From Thiosulfativibrio zosterae (GTDB taxonomy: Bacteria > Pseudomonadota > Gammaproteobacteria > Thiomicrospirales > Thiomicrospiraceae): a DNA stretch of 64,000 nt. Below, in pieces: positions 17,590-28,127 of the stretch (the stretch's first letter is position 1; every line of letters starts with the position of its first letter). Where the stretch lies: positions 1,161,501 through 1,225,500 of the forward strand of contig NZ_AP021888.1 in the NCBI RefSeq assembly GCF_011398155.1, given 5' to 3'. The notes under the pieces are model-generated. The model was not told the DNA's origin. It searched no databases and saw nothing but the letters and a program-made list of their open reading frames with translations. The translations under genes and the position numbers were made by a program.

Positions 17590-18123
17590 CTAATCTGTCA
17601 GTCCTAAAGACTTTTTAATCTCATGAACAATACCTGAGTTAATTAGTTGGTCAACGTGAAGCACAATAACCATTCTTTCACCAACGGTAGCAAGCCCATT
17701 AACATACTCAGTATGAATAGCGCCTGCCACTTCTGGGGCGGCTTGGATATCGCCTGTCATGGTATGCACATCAGACACACCATCTACAACGATTCCAATA
17801 ATTTTTTCTGAACCTGTTGAATCATGTGCCCTTAAAATGATCACGACGGTGCTTTCATCATAAGTCACTTTTGATAATTCAAAACGCACTCTTAAATCAA
17901 CAACGGGAACAACAGCGCCTCTTAGATTGATGACACCCATCACATATTCAGGTGTATTGGGTATGCTGGTTGTTTTTTCCCATCCTTTGATTTCTTGGAC
18001 ACGGAGTATGTCAACCCCATACTCTTCGTTGCCTAATATGAAACTTAGAATTTGGTTTTCATTTCTCGAGAAATTTTCAGTTTGTTCAATTTGCTCTTTG
18101 ATAGTCCCAGTCTCGGCAACCAT
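17590..18123 (-). CDS. cheW: Chemotaxis coupling protein CheW
   Basis: 177 aa. CheW links chemoreceptors to the CheA kinase. The SH3-like fold shows in QILSFILGNEEYGVDILRV, GVINLRGAVVPVVDLR, IIGIVVDGVSDV and GLATVGERMVIVLHVD. I chose the ATG at 18123, which has AGAGGT 7 bp upstream; a TTG at 18144 would add seven residues. It leads the cheW-cheY-STAS set. No cheA gene is present in the window. Confidence 0.94.
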   Translation of the reverse strand: MVAETGTIKEQIEQTENFSRNENQILSFILGNEEYGVDILRVQEIKGWEKTTSIPNTPEYVMGVINLRGAVVPVVDLRVRFELSKVTYDESTVVIILRAHDSTGSEKIIGIVVDGVSDVHTMTGDIQAAPEVAGAIHTEYVNGLATVGERMVIVLHVDQLINSGIVHEIKKSLGLTD

Positions 18124-18323
18124 AATGCAAACCTCTATATTCAATTTAAACTCTTTAACTGTTTGCTTAAATTAACCGATTAAAATTAAAAGGTCTAGCG
18201 AAAAATGATAATTTTTACGAATCTTTAGCTTAAATTTTGTATAGATATATCAAAGAAATTATGCAAGTTTGGTGCCATATTTTGAATTTAATAATTTAAA
18301 TGCTTTATTTAATTAAGTATTTT

Positions 18324-19415
18324 TTAAATGTGGATATCAATAAGCGCAATTTTGGTGGCATTTTTCGTGGTTATTGGCTTTGCTTTGGCTAGGGTAATCA
18401 CAGATGTTTTGATGCCAGCGTCTTGAAAGCTTTGTTTGAGATTGGACAAATTTTCTTCAATCTGGGTTTCTAAGTATTGGTTTTCACCCCAAATAAAAGT
18501 GCTGACAGTTTCATCCTTGTCTAGGAGAAGTTTAGTAATCATTTCTCCCTCTTCAAGTTGCAGAGTTAAAAGGACTTCAAAGTTCAAACTGCTTTCAGGT
18601 GGCGATTTTCGAACATCAATTTCAATGGCTTTGATTTTACTATCAGGGTGTAAGGGAGGTTCAGCATAAATCGTTTGGGGATTTTCGAGTAACTGGATTT
18701 GCTGAATGGTTATTTTGTTAATGGCTTTTCCAAGTAAGGTGGCTAGTTTGGAGGTTGACTCGGATAGAGGCGCGTTATTAGCAGCCTCTTGAAGTTGCAA
18801 TAATTTGGCCTTTAAATCTTGAGTGGGCGGCACTTTATTTTTTAAATTATTTTCTAAAAATAGCCCCGAGTTTTGGAGGCTGTCTTTAAGAGTTTCCCCT
18901 TTGAGATTTGCGTTGGGTCTTAAGAGTTGATTCAAAATGGTTTGAAGTTGATTTTGTAAACTTGGCGGAAGCAGTTGTAAAAGACTTGGTTGCGAGAGTA
19001 TTTGGAATGCTTGGGGTAACGAAATTTGATTAGGCAGTAAAGCTTTTAAAGCATTTTGAATTAAAACTTGGGCTTGGGGAGATAGACTGGTTGAATTTGG
19101 TTTTGACGATAAGATTTCTAATTGTAAGCTAGGCTGAGTTGCTTTAACTTGTACTTGTAGGTTTCCTGTTTCCGTCATTGGAAGCGGTGTATTGGCTTTA
19201 AAAGTTTTTCCTTCATAAGAGAAGGTCGTTTGATTTTGGCTATTTTGGGTGACAAATATCGTTAATATCTGGCCTTGTGTCAGACGGATCGTGTTGGCTG
19301 CAGCAGGTGCGCTACTGGTTGTTGTTTGGTTTAAGCCTGATGAGGAAGTGGGCGAAGTACCTGGGGTTGTTTTGGGTGCGTTAATATTAGGTGTTGATGT
19401 TGGGGTTATTGCCAT
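18324..19415 (-). CDS. FliK-like flagellar hook-length control protein
   Basis: 363 aa. The N-terminal 230 residues are rich in Asn, Gln, Pro, Ser and Thr, as in hook-length rulers. The C-terminal part (about 265-345) has the FliK substrate-switch features: FEVLLTLQLEEGEMITKLLL, FIWGENQYLETQIEENL and DAGIKTS. It stands divergent from cheR and on the same strand as cheW and the FlhB-like gene, the natural partner family. Sequence conservation in this family is low, so the call rests on the domain layout. Confidence 0.7.
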   Translation of the reverse strand: MAITPTSTPNINAPKTTPGTSPTSSSGLNQTTTSSAPAAANTIRLTQGQILTIFVTQNSQNQTTFSYEGKTFKANTPLPMTETGNLQVQVKATQPSLQLEILSSKPNSTSLSPQAQVLIQNALKALLPNQISLPQAFQILSQPSLLQLLPPSLQNQLQTILNQLLRPNANLKGETLKDSLQNSGLFLENNLKNKVPPTQDLKAKLLQLQEAANNAPLSESTSKLATLLGKAINKITIQQIQLLENPQTIYAEPPLHPDSKIKAIEIDVRKSPPESSLNFEVLLTLQLEEGEMITKLLLDKDETVSTFIWGENQYLETQIEENLSNLKQSFQDAGIKTSVITLAKAKPITTKNATKIALIDIHI

Positions 19416-19519
19416 TTAAATAAGCTCATCAGGGATTCGTAAAACTCATAATAAACTGCAAAAAGCCGTTTTAGCAATTATAATTCAGAGGTATTTAATA
19501 AATCATTGGATGGTTGTAA

Positions 19520-20347
19520 ATGAGTGAGAGAGAGTTTGATTTTGATGATAAAGATTTTGCTCGAGTTAAAAAGATGGTTTATGACTTTGCGGGCATTGAT
19601 TTAAACGAATCTAAAAAAAATCTGGTCTACAATCGACTTGCGAAGCGTATTCGTTTTTTGTCGATGAGTTCATTTGGTGAATATTTAGATTATGTCAAAG
19701 CTCAAGGAGAATCTGAGTTTGTACATTTAATTAATGCCATAACGACTAACCTGACATTCTTCTTTAGAGAAATTCATCATTTTGAATACTTGGCTCAAAC
19801 CATAATCCCCATGCTGCTAAAAACAAATGCAGCAAGTAAAAGAATTAGAATTTGGTCTGCGGGTTGTTCTACGGGTGAGGAACCCTATTCTTTAGCAATC
19901 ACTCTAAAGGAATCTGTACCAGCAGGCTGGGATGCTCGTGTCATAGCCACTGATTTAGACACTAATGTGGTCGAAACGGGCATGGCCGGTTTGTATAAGG
20001 TTGATCGCTTAAAAGGCGTGTCTGAGCCCAGAAAAAAGCGTTGGTTCCTAAAAGGTACTGGCGCAAATGATGGCTGGGTAAAGGTTAAATCTGAGTTACA
20101 AGAAATCATCGATTTTGGGCAAATTAACCTGATGAATGATTGGCCGTTAAAGGGGCAAATTGATGTTATTTTTTGTCGAAATGTGGTTATTTATTTTGAT
20201 AAAGAAACTCAGGCAAGATTATTTAACCGTTATGCAGATTTACTGCCGTCACACGGCCATTTATTTATAGGTCACTCGGAATCACTTTATAAAGTTTGTG
20301 ACCGTTTTGAGTTGCTTGGGCAAACGATTTACAAAAAGAAATTTTAA
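19520..20347 (+). CDS. cheR: Chemotaxis protein methyltransferase CheR
   Basis: 275 aa. CheR methylates glutamates of chemoreceptors with S-adenosylmethionine. The N-terminal helical domain is followed by the methyltransferase fold: LTFFFREIHHFEYL, IRIWSAGCSTGEEPYSLAI (SAM-binding), DVIFCRNVVIYFDKETQ and GHLFIGHSESLYK. It is divergent from the FliK-like gene and is followed by cheB 105 bp downstream. Confidence 0.96.
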   Translation: MSEREFDFDDKDFARVKKMVYDFAGIDLNESKKNLVYNRLAKRIRFLSMSSFGEYLDYVKAQGESEFVHLINAITTNLTFFFREIHHFEYLAQTIIPMLLKTNAASKRIRIWSAGCSTGEEPYSLAITLKESVPAGWDARVIATDLDTNVVETGMAGLYKVDRLKGVSEPRKKRWFLKGTGANDGWVKVKSELQEIIDFGQINLMNDWPLKGQIDVIFCRNVVIYFDKETQARLFNRYADLLPSHGHLFIGHSESLYKVCDRFELLGQTIYKKKF

Positions 20348-20452
20348 TAATTTGAAACCTTTGTACCTTGCAAAGGCCTCTACAAATTAAATGAGTTTAG
20401 AGATAATTTCAAAATTAGAATGGTTCAGCTAAGAATAGTTAGGAAATAAATT

Positions 20453-21580
20453 ATGTCAAAAATAAAAGTTTTGATTGTTGATGATTCAGCGTTAGTTCGT
20501 CAAATGTTGCAAGAGATGCTGAATGGTGACCCTGATATTGAAGTAATTGGAACCGCTTCAGATCCTTATGATGCTCGTGAGAAGGTTAAATTACTGCACC
20601 CTGATGTGCTGACCCTAGATATCGAAATGCCGAAAATGGATGGGGTGACCTTCTTAAAAAATTTGATGCGCTTGCATCCTCTGCCGGTCGTTATGGTTTC
20701 GACTTTAACCGAGAAGGGGGCAGATGTTACTTTTGAGGCACTTGATTTGGGTGCCGTTGATTTTGTGACCAAACCAAAAATTGATTTAGCCCATACCTTT
20801 GAGCAATATGCAGATGAGATTCGTCGCAAAGTAAAATCAGCATCTCGTGTGACAAGAACCTCTCTTGAACAGCACTACGCTAGATATGCTGCAAACCAAG
20901 AGCATAAGCCAGCGGTGTTGGCTCGAACTCATGCCCCCACAAGTGTTGTAGAGAAATATTCTGCAGATGCTATTTTGCAAAAAACCTCATTCAACAATAA
21001 ACATTTTAGAACAACCGATAAAATTATTGCTTTGGGCGCTTCAACGGGTGGAACCGAAGCCATTAAAGAAGTGCTCATGCGTTTACCGGCAGACACGCCC
21101 GCCATCGTCATTACGCAGCATATTCCCGCAGCCTTTAGTTTACCGTTCGCAAAGCGAATGGACACGGTCACAGAAATGAGTGTTTGTCAGGCTGAGGATG
21201 GCCAACAAATTTTGCCGGGCCATGTTTATATAGCACCTGGCGACAAGCATTTGTTGGTAGAAAGAGATGGCGCACGCTATGTTTGTCGCTTAAATGATGG
21301 CCCGCCAGTTAACCGCCATAAACCTTCAGTTGATGTGATGTTTCGTTCAGTTGCACAAAATGTTGGGCCCAATTCAATAGGTGTCATTCTAACGGGCATG
21401 GGAAATGATGGCGCTGCGGGCATGAAAGAATTACAGGCTGTTGGTGCGCCAACCATTGCGCAAGACCAAAAAACCAGTGTGGTTTGGGGGATGCCCGGAG
21501 AGGCGGTAAAGTTAGGTGCTGCGGATTCTATTTTGCCCTTGGATCAAATTCCTCAAAAGATGTTGTCGCATGTTAAATAA
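20453..21580 (+). CDS. cheB: Chemotaxis protein-glutamate methylesterase CheB
   Basis: 375 aa. The receiver domain has its phospho-acceptor at D56 (TLDIEMPKMDG). After a linker, the methylesterase domain carries the catalytic S197 in ALGASTGGTEA, H223 in TQHIPAAFS and the aspartate in GMGNDGAAGM. CheB removes receptor methyl groups and opposes CheR. The AGGAAA ribosome-binding site is good. Confidence 0.97.
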   Translation: MSKIKVLIVDDSALVRQMLQEMLNGDPDIEVIGTASDPYDAREKVKLLHPDVLTLDIEMPKMDGVTFLKNLMRLHPLPVVMVSTLTEKGADVTFEALDLGAVDFVTKPKIDLAHTFEQYADEIRRKVKSASRVTRTSLEQHYARYAANQEHKPAVLARTHAPTSVVEKYSADAILQKTSFNNKHFRTTDKIIALGASTGGTEAIKEVLMRLPADTPAIVITQHIPAAFSLPFAKRMDTVTEMSVCQAEDGQQILPGHVYIAPGDKHLLVERDGARYVCRLNDGPPVNRHKPSVDVMFRSVAQNVGPNSIGVILTGMGNDGAAGMKELQAVGAPTIAQDQKTSVVWGMPGEAVKLGAADSILPLDQIPQKMLSHVK

Positions 21581-21652
21581 ACCAAATTGTCGAATTTTTG
21601 GCATGTCTTATGCTTTGACAAAAGCAACTTACTTTAAATCGAAGGTATAAAC

Positions 21653-22876
21653 ATGCTAAATATCATTAAACGCTTTTGGGCAGCATGGTTGGTAACAATC
21701 TTGGGGGTCGTCGTAACCCTCATAGAGATTCCATTTGCAGGAATTATTTCTTTACTGTTGGTTTCGATTGTATGGACAATCTTAGCGGCAAAACTTGCCA
21801 CTGAGTCCGTCTCGGAAGCTGTAGTCCACAAGACGCCTGCCCAAAGCTCATCGGCAGCATTTGATGCCAGTGTGGTTGATGAAGCCTTGCATGTCTTAAT
21901 GGGGGATGTTGATGCAGTCATTGATCAAGAAGTTGAAATTGTTCGTGGTGAATTGCTTCAGGTTAAAGAATTGGTGGCAGAAGCGATTGAAACGCTTAAT
22001 GACAGTTTTTCTGGATTGCATGAACAGACACAGATGGAATACCGTTTAGTTGTTTCACTGCTTGATAACCTAGGCGGCGGTGCTGGCGAAGGGATGAGTA
22101 TTCAAAAATTCTCAACTGAAATTAAGTCAGTCTTGGGTTATTTGATTGAGTTATTAACAAAGTCTAGTCAACGCAGTTCTGAAACAGTAAACAAAATAGA
22201 TAACATGGTGGGGCAGATTGAGTCTATTTTCGTTCTTTTAGAAGATGTTAAAGGTATTGCAGACCAAACAAATTTATTAGCCTTAAATGCGGCAATTGAA
22301 GCTGCGCGTGCTGGAGAAGCAGGCCGAGGTTTTGCGGTGGTTGCTGATGAGGTAAGAAAGTTATCTCTGAATTCTAACTTGCTTAACGAGCAAATTCGTA
22401 AACAGGCAGAAAAAGCAAAACAGACAGTGGATCAGGTTCGTAAAATTGTCAGTGAAACCGCTACCAAAGACTTGGAACAGGCCAATTCTTCACAAACCAA
22501 AGTGACTGGTTTGGTTCAAGACTTAGAGGATATGAATGATGGTATTTCAGATAAACTGGGTGATGTTTCAGGGATTATTTCACAAATTGAAACCAGTGTA
22601 TCAAATGCTATGCGTTCACTTCAGTTTGAAGATATTGTAAGACAGTTAGTCGAGCAGGTTCTGAATCACCTTGAGAATTTGAGTGGATTTTCTCGCGAAA
22701 TCAATATGTTTATTGCTGCCGGTAAAGATATGCCTGTTGCCTCTCTAAAAGAGCATCAAGAGCGCTTAGAAAACTTTAGACAAACGATTCATGACCAAAG
22801 AGAAGATATTGAATCGAAAAGAATGCGCCGTGTAACAGCGGCCTCAATGGATGAAGGTGAAATTGATTTATTCTAA
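21653..22876 (+). CDS. Methyl-accepting chemotaxis protein without periplasmic sensor
   Basis: 407 aa. Two hydrophobic helices (about residues 12-32 and 34-50) with a very short connection anchor it, so there is no periplasmic ligand domain. A cytoplasmic helical region follows, and the signalling hairpin has the signature [20 protein letters not shown] and [14 protein letters not shown]. The C-terminal part continues with [18 protein letters not shown] and ends in a charged tail without a CheR-tethering pentapeptide. It follows cheB and may sense an internal signal. A terminator follows. Confidence 0.9.
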   Translation: MLNIIKRFWAAWLVTILGVVVTLIEIPFAGIISLLLVSIVWTILAAKLATESVSEAVVHKTPAQSSSAAFDASVVDEALHVLMGDVDAVIDQEVEIVRGELLQVKELVAEAIETLNDSFSGLHEQTQMEYRLVVSLLDNLGGGAGEGMSIQKFSTEIKSVLGYLIELLTKSSQRSSETVNKIDNMVGQIESIFVLLEDVKGIADQTNLLALNAAIEAARAGEAGRGFAVVADEVRKLSLNSNLLNEQIRKQAEKAKQTVDQVRKIVSETATKDLEQANSSQTKVTGLVQDLEDMNDGISDKLGDVSGIISQIETSVSNAMRSLQFEDIVRQLVEQVLNHLENLSGFSREINMFIAAGKDMPVASLKEHQERLENFRQTIHDQREDIESKRMRRVTAASMDEGEIDLF

Positions 22877-22894
22877 AGAATAATGAATATGCAC

Positions 22895-22928
22895 AAAAAA
22901 GCCCGATGGATACATCGGGCTTTTTTTT
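22895..22928. terminator. Terminator after the chemoreceptor gene
   Basis: Stem GCCCGATG/CATCGGGC with A6 before and T8 after; it can serve both convergent genes. Confidence 0.88.
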
Positions 22929-22939
22929 AATTTAAAGAA

Positions 22940-23221
22940 TTAAGCCATTCCACCCATTTGATTGTTCCATAAACTGCCGAAAATTAAACTGAAAAATAAG
23001 CCAGTTGCAAACACAATGTACCAGCGTTGACGCTGTTTGGCGGCTGCTTTAACTTCTTCTTCGGTCATTTCTTTTTCTTCATCTCTATCTTTAAAGAAAA
23101 CAGCCATAAATCCAATGGCTGAAATAAACCCCGCAATATTGGCAAAATAATGAATGCCGGTAATCATAGAAGTAATGCCTAGCGCCAAGATAGTGCTGTA
23201 AGTGATGAGTAAATATTTCAT
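22940..23221 (-). CDS. Small membrane protein, unknown function
   Basis: 93 aa. Three hydrophobic segments (about residues 3-22, 24-43 and 70-88) flank a strongly charged middle part (DRDEEKEMTEEEVKAAAKQR). The family was not recognised. It ends 12 bp from the terminator shared with the chemoreceptor gene and is divergent from the NIF3-like gene. Confidence 0.65.
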   Translation of the reverse strand: MKYLLITYSTILALGITSMITGIHYFANIAGFISAIGFMAVFFKDRDEEKEMTEEEVKAAAKQRQRWYIVFATGLFFSLIFGSLWNNQMGGMA

Positions 23222-23280
23222 AATAAAGTTCCTAGAGTGTCATAATAATTTGCGATATTGTAAAAAATTTGGAGTATCTC

Positions 23281-23592
23281 ATGTATAAATTTGTTTTCTT
23301 TGTGCCAGAAGCCTATTTAGAAAGTGTTAAAAAGGCGGTATTTGCCGCTGGCGCAGGTAAAGTGGGTACTTATGATTTTTGCAGTTGGCAAGTAAAAGGG
23401 TCTGGACAGTTTATGCCTAGGGCAGGGGCTAACCCTTTTTTAGGTAAGGTGAATGAGGTAGAAACGGTTGAAGAGTATCGTGTTGAAATGCTTTGTGAAG
23501 AAAACTTGATGCATCATGTCATAAGGGCATTTAAACATACCCACCCTTATGAAACACCCGCCTATGAAGTCCTTAAACTAGAAGATTTTTGA
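23281..23592 (+). CDS. NIF3/YqfO-like small protein
   Basis: 103 aa from the ATG at 23281, chosen for GGAG seven bases upstream; a TTG-type start at 23269 is less likely. The sequence (KFVFFVPEAYLESVKKAVF, GKVGTYDFCSWQVKG, PFLGKVNEVETVEEYRVE, HPYETPAYEV) matches the CutA-like insert domain of NIF3/YqfO proteins, found alone in many gammaproteobacteria. The biochemical role is unknown. Confidence 0.83.
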   Translation: MYKFVFFVPEAYLESVKKAVFAAGAGKVGTYDFCSWQVKGSGQFMPRAGANPFLGKVNEVETVEEYRVEMLCEENLMHHVIRAFKHTHPYETPAYEVLKLEDF

Positions 23593-23600
23593 AAACATTA

Positions 23601-23623
23601 AAGGAAAGGACTTGCCTTTCCTT
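23601..23623. terminator. Hairpin between the NIF3-like and FKBP genes
   Basis: Nine-bp stem AAGGAAAGG/CCTTTCCTT between two convergent genes. Confidence 0.65.
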
Positions 23624-23636
23624 ATTCAAAAAAGAC

Positions 23637-24341
23637 TTAGCTTGATTGCTTCTCTTTGCTGGCCATAATAAATTCTATTGTAAATATTAAAGTGGCATTG
23701 GGTCCAATGATGTTGCCGGCACCTTTGGCACCATAACCCAGTGAAGGGGGAACATAAATTTCCCACTTAGCGCCTGGTTTCATGCGTTTTAATGCTTCAC
23801 CCCAGCCTTGGATAACATCGCCCATTTGAAATTCAATGGGGGTTCCGCGATTATACGAGCTATCAAACTCTGTGCCGTCAATTAAAGTGCCTTTATAGTT
23901 AGCCGTAATATAGTCACCTTCTGCTGGGCTTTCACCTTGCCCTTCTTCTAGGACTAAATATTGTAATCCGTTAGGCAGAGTCACCACGCCTGGTTTTTTC
24001 TTGTTGGTAGCCATAAATTCGGCACCGGCTTTGGCATTAGCCTCGGCTATTTTTTGTTTTTCGGCAGCTTGTTTAGCCAGCATTTCTTTCTTGAGTGCCA
24101 TGATAGAAGATTGCATTTGTTCTTCGGTGAGTTTCATGGGTTGTTTGTTAAGGTAATCTTGCATACCCTGCACTAAAGCACCTGTATCAATGTCAATGCC
24201 TTGACTTTCAAAGTTTTTGGCAAGGTCGGTTCCTAAGGTGTAGCTGGCTTGTTGTTGGGTTGTTTCAAGTTTAATGCTTTCATCTGCATATGAAAGCCCT
24301 GTGACAGCGGATAAAGCGATAATTAGTAATGTTTTTTTCAT
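23637..24341 (-). CDS. Periplasmic FKBP-type peptidyl-prolyl isomerase (FkpA/Mip type)
   Basis: 234 aa. A signal peptide (residues 1-19, cleaved after YA) leads into a helical dimerisation domain (20-125) with DIDTGALVQGMQDYL. The FKBP isomerase domain follows (about 125-228): YKGTLIDGTEFDSSY, GTPIEFQMGDVIQGW, IYVPPSLGYGAKG and LIFTIEFI. It assists folding of envelope proteins. It lies downstream of trxB on the same strand, separated by a terminator. Confidence 0.94.
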   Translation of the reverse strand: MKKTLLIIALSAVTGLSYADESIKLETTQQQASYTLGTDLAKNFESQGIDIDTGALVQGMQDYLNKQPMKLTEEQMQSSIMALKKEMLAKQAAEKQKIAEANAKAGAEFMATNKKKPGVVTLPNGLQYLVLEEGQGESPAEGDYITANYKGTLIDGTEFDSSYNRGTPIEFQMGDVIQGWGEALKRMKPGAKWEIYVPPSLGYGAKGAGNIIGPNATLIFTIEFIMASKEKQSS

Positions 24342-24366
24342 AATAGTTCGTCTTATTTAAGGTGTT

Positions 24367-24393
24367 AAAAAGCCCCAAAATAAAGGGGCTTTA
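24367..24393 (-). terminator. Terminator after trxB
   Basis: Stem AAGCCCC/GGGGCTT between trxB and the FKBP gene. Confidence 0.75.
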
Positions 24394-24407
24394 GTGATTA
24401 TTTATTA

Positions 24408-25484
<1,077 letters not shown>

Positions 25485-25547
25485 TTAGCAGTTTTTCTAA
25501 CTTTCATTTCAGTATATTAAAAATTAATAAAGAATCCCGTTAACCCA

Positions 25548-28106
25548 ATGACTTTTAAGCAAGCCAAAAAACAAACGACACCTGCCGTCAAAGAAGAAAA
25601 AACCGAAAATGGTTTTTTTAGAATAGGTTTTCCTGACTTGGGGTGGGTGCTAAAAGACGGTTTGGTTTTAAGCAGTATTGGCCTCGCATTTTTTTTGTTT
25701 TTGGTATTGTTCAGTTACCACCCAACCGATCCAGGTTTTGATTCTGCCAGTGCTCAACAAGCCGTTAACAACTATGGTGGCAAAACTGGGGCTTGGCTGT
25801 CATCATTCATTCTTTACCTATTTGGAATTTTTGGTTTTTTGATTCCTTTTGGGGTCTTTATGGCCGCTTGGGTAACTTTAAAACTGCGGGCAGGCAGTGC
25901 CTTAGATGTGTCGCGTTTTATTTTCAGCTTGGTTGGCCTATTTTTCTTAATTCTGTCGGGTGCAGGGTTGAGCGCTTTGTATCTAGACCCAAACAATAGC
26001 TTGATTCAATTGCCTTATTCCGGTGGCGGGGTGATGGGCTATGAGTTGAGTCAAGGTTTAGTGGCTTCTATTGACTTGTTAGGTGCAACTTTAGTTTTGC
26101 TGGTTATGTTAGCCACTTCATTTAGTTTATTTACCAGCTACTCTTGGCTAACGATTGTCGAAGTAACGGGCGCTATCAGTTTCAGACTGTTTCAATTTTT
26201 AAAGGTTCAGACAGAAAGTTTCCAGTCTCAGATAGAACAAAAGAAAACGGAACAAACCTCTAATCAAAAAACCGTTGAAATTAAGGCACCCCATTCTAAA
26301 ACCGCCAGTGATTCTCAAGAACATGACAAGGCTGAGCCTCAAAAGCCAATGTTAGGCGTTTTGAAAAATCAAAAAAATAAAGTCATGGCTTTATTGGCAG
26401 AAAAGAAAACGGTCAAGGATAAAACTGCAAAAGTAGAACCTAAAATTGTGTCTCCTGAGTTAACGCCAGAAGAACAGAGTGTTAAGCCTAAATTGGGCGG
26501 TCAAGTATCTAAGCGAGATAATGATTTAGATGAAGTTGATGAAGATATTGGTGACTATGAAGTAAAAATTGGTCAAAAAATATCTGCCAATAATGCGCTA
26601 CCGTTTATTGAGTCAGGCGAGTTGCCCAGTGTGGAATTACTAGACCCTATTCCAGAATATGAGGATGGTTTTTCTGAAGAAACCTTAAAAAATCTCAGCT
26701 TCTTAGTAGAGCAGCGTCTTGAAGAGTTTGGTGTTAAGGTAAAAGTAGAATCTGTGCAACCTGGGCCTGTGGTTACGCGGTTTGAGGTATTGCCAGCTCC
26801 TGGCGTGAAAGTCAGTCAAATTAATAATTTGGCAAAAGATTTAGCGCGTGTTTTATCGGTTAAGTCGGTGCGAGTGGTGGATATTATTCCCGGCAAGTCG
26901 GTAGTCGGCATTGAAATTCCCAATGAAGAGCGTGAGGTGGTTAGTTTTAGAGAAGTGATTTCTTCGGAAGAGTTTCAAAAGTCACCTTCGCCCTTAACCA
27001 TTGCTTTAGGTAAAGATATTGCCGGCAAAAGTGTTGTTGCAGATATCGGTAAAATGCCTCACTTGTTGGTTGCGGGAACCACAGGGGCAGGTAAATCGGT
27101 GGGGATTAACAGTATGATTTTAAGTCTGCTGTATAAGTCTACCCCTGAAGAGGTTCGCATGATTATGATTGACCCTAAAATGTTAGAGCTGTCAATTTAC
27201 GAGGATATTCCGCACTTATTAACACCTGTGGTGACTGACATGAGTGACGCTGCCAATGCTTTGCGTTGGTGTGTGTTTGAAATGGATCGTCGTTATCAGT
27301 TGATGGCCAAGCTGGGGGTTAGAAATATTGCAGGTTATAACGCCAAAGTGAAAGGCGCTATTGAAGATGGAAAGCCCATTATTGATCCCTTGTACCAGCA
27401 GGTTGCCAGTTTTGGTTTAGAACCTGGGCAGAAGCCTCCAACTTTAGATGCCTTGCCTTATATCGTGGTCGTGGTTGATGAATTTGCCGATATGATAATG
27501 GTAGTGGGTAAAGAGGTTGAACAGCTCATAGCCCGTATTGCGCAAAAGGCGCGTGCCGCAGGCATACATCTCATTTTGGCAACTCAGCGACCTTCTGTGA
27601 ATGTTATCACAGGGTTAATTAAAGCCAATATTCCAACGCGTATTTCCTTTATGGTGAACACCAAAATCGACTCTCGTACCATTTTAGATCAAGGCGGTGC
27701 AGAGCAGCTGTTGGGTATGGGGGATATGTTGTTTATGCCGCCAGGCAGTGGTTCGCCAAAGCGGGTGCATGGTGCTTATATGACGGATGACGAAGTGCAT
27801 CGTGTGGCAGAGTTTGTGAAATCACAAGGTGAACCACAATATTTACCCAGCATTACTCAAGCCCCTAGTTCTAGTGAAGAGGGAGCTGGTGAAGAGGGTG
27901 AAGATGCTGAGCAAGACAAATTGTATGATGAAGTGGTCGAGTTTGTGATTGATGGTCGCCGTGTTTCAGTGTCTTCTGTGCAACGCCGCTTTAGCATTGG
28001 GTATAATCGCGCGGCTCGAATTGTTGAGGCGATGGAGCGTGCGGGTATTGTTTCTTCGATGCGCTCTAATGGTAATCGTGAAGTGCTGGTGCCTAAGTCC
28101 GAATAA
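25548..28106 (+). CDS. ftsK: DNA translocase FtsK
   Basis: 852 aa. Four transmembrane helices lie in the first 200 residues, followed by a charged linker (about 220-370). The motor domain has Walker A GTTGAGKSVG near residue 510 and Walker B VVVVDEFADMI. The C-terminal gamma winged helix, LYDEVVEFVIDGRRVS and then VQRRFSIGYNRAARIVEAME, reads KOPS sites. FtsK pumps chromosome termini through the division septum and activates XerCD. The linker is shorter than in E. coli FtsK. lolA, rarA, crcB and serS follow. Confidence 0.97.
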   Translation: MTFKQAKKQTTPAVKEEKTENGFFRIGFPDLGWVLKDGLVLSSIGLAFFLFLVLFSYHPTDPGFDSASAQQAVNNYGGKTGAWLSSFILYLFGIFGFLIPFGVFMAAWVTLKLRAGSALDVSRFIFSLVGLFFLILSGAGLSALYLDPNNSLIQLPYSGGGVMGYELSQGLVASIDLLGATLVLLVMLATSFSLFTSYSWLTIVEVTGAISFRLFQFLKVQTESFQSQIEQKKTEQTSNQKTVEIKAPHSKTASDSQEHDKAEPQKPMLGVLKNQKNKVMALLAEKKTVKDKTAKVEPKIVSPELTPEEQSVKPKLGGQVSKRDNDLDEVDEDIGDYEVKIGQKISANNALPFIESGELPSVELLDPIPEYEDGFSEETLKNLSFLVEQRLEEFGVKVKVESVQPGPVVTRFEVLPAPGVKVSQINNLAKDLARVLSVKSVRVVDIIPGKSVVGIEIPNEEREVVSFREVISSEEFQKSPSPLTIALGKDIAGKSVVADIGKMPHLLVAGTTGAGKSVGINSMILSLLYKSTPEEVRMIMIDPKMLELSIYEDIPHLLTPVVTDMSDAANALRWCVFEMDRRYQLMAKLGVRNIAGYNAKVKGAIEDGKPIIDPLYQQVASFGLEPGQKPPTLDALPYIVVVVDEFADMIMVVGKEVEQLIARIAQKARAAGIHLILATQRPSVNVITGLIKANIPTRISFMVNTKIDSRTILDQGGAEQLLGMGDMLFMPPGSGSPKRVHGAYMTDDEVHRVAEFVKSQGEPQYLPSITQAPSSSEEGAGEEGEDAEQDKLYDEVVEFVIDGRRVSVSSVQRRFSIGYNRAARIVEAMERAGIVSSMRSNGNREVLVPKSE

Positions 28107-28127
28107 TGTTGTTATTGAGGTTGTCAT

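Noticed and set aside
20358-20375. Hairpin CCTTTG/CAAAGG between cheR and cheB as terminator
   Set aside because: Short stem with no T-tract; cheB is likely co-transcribed.
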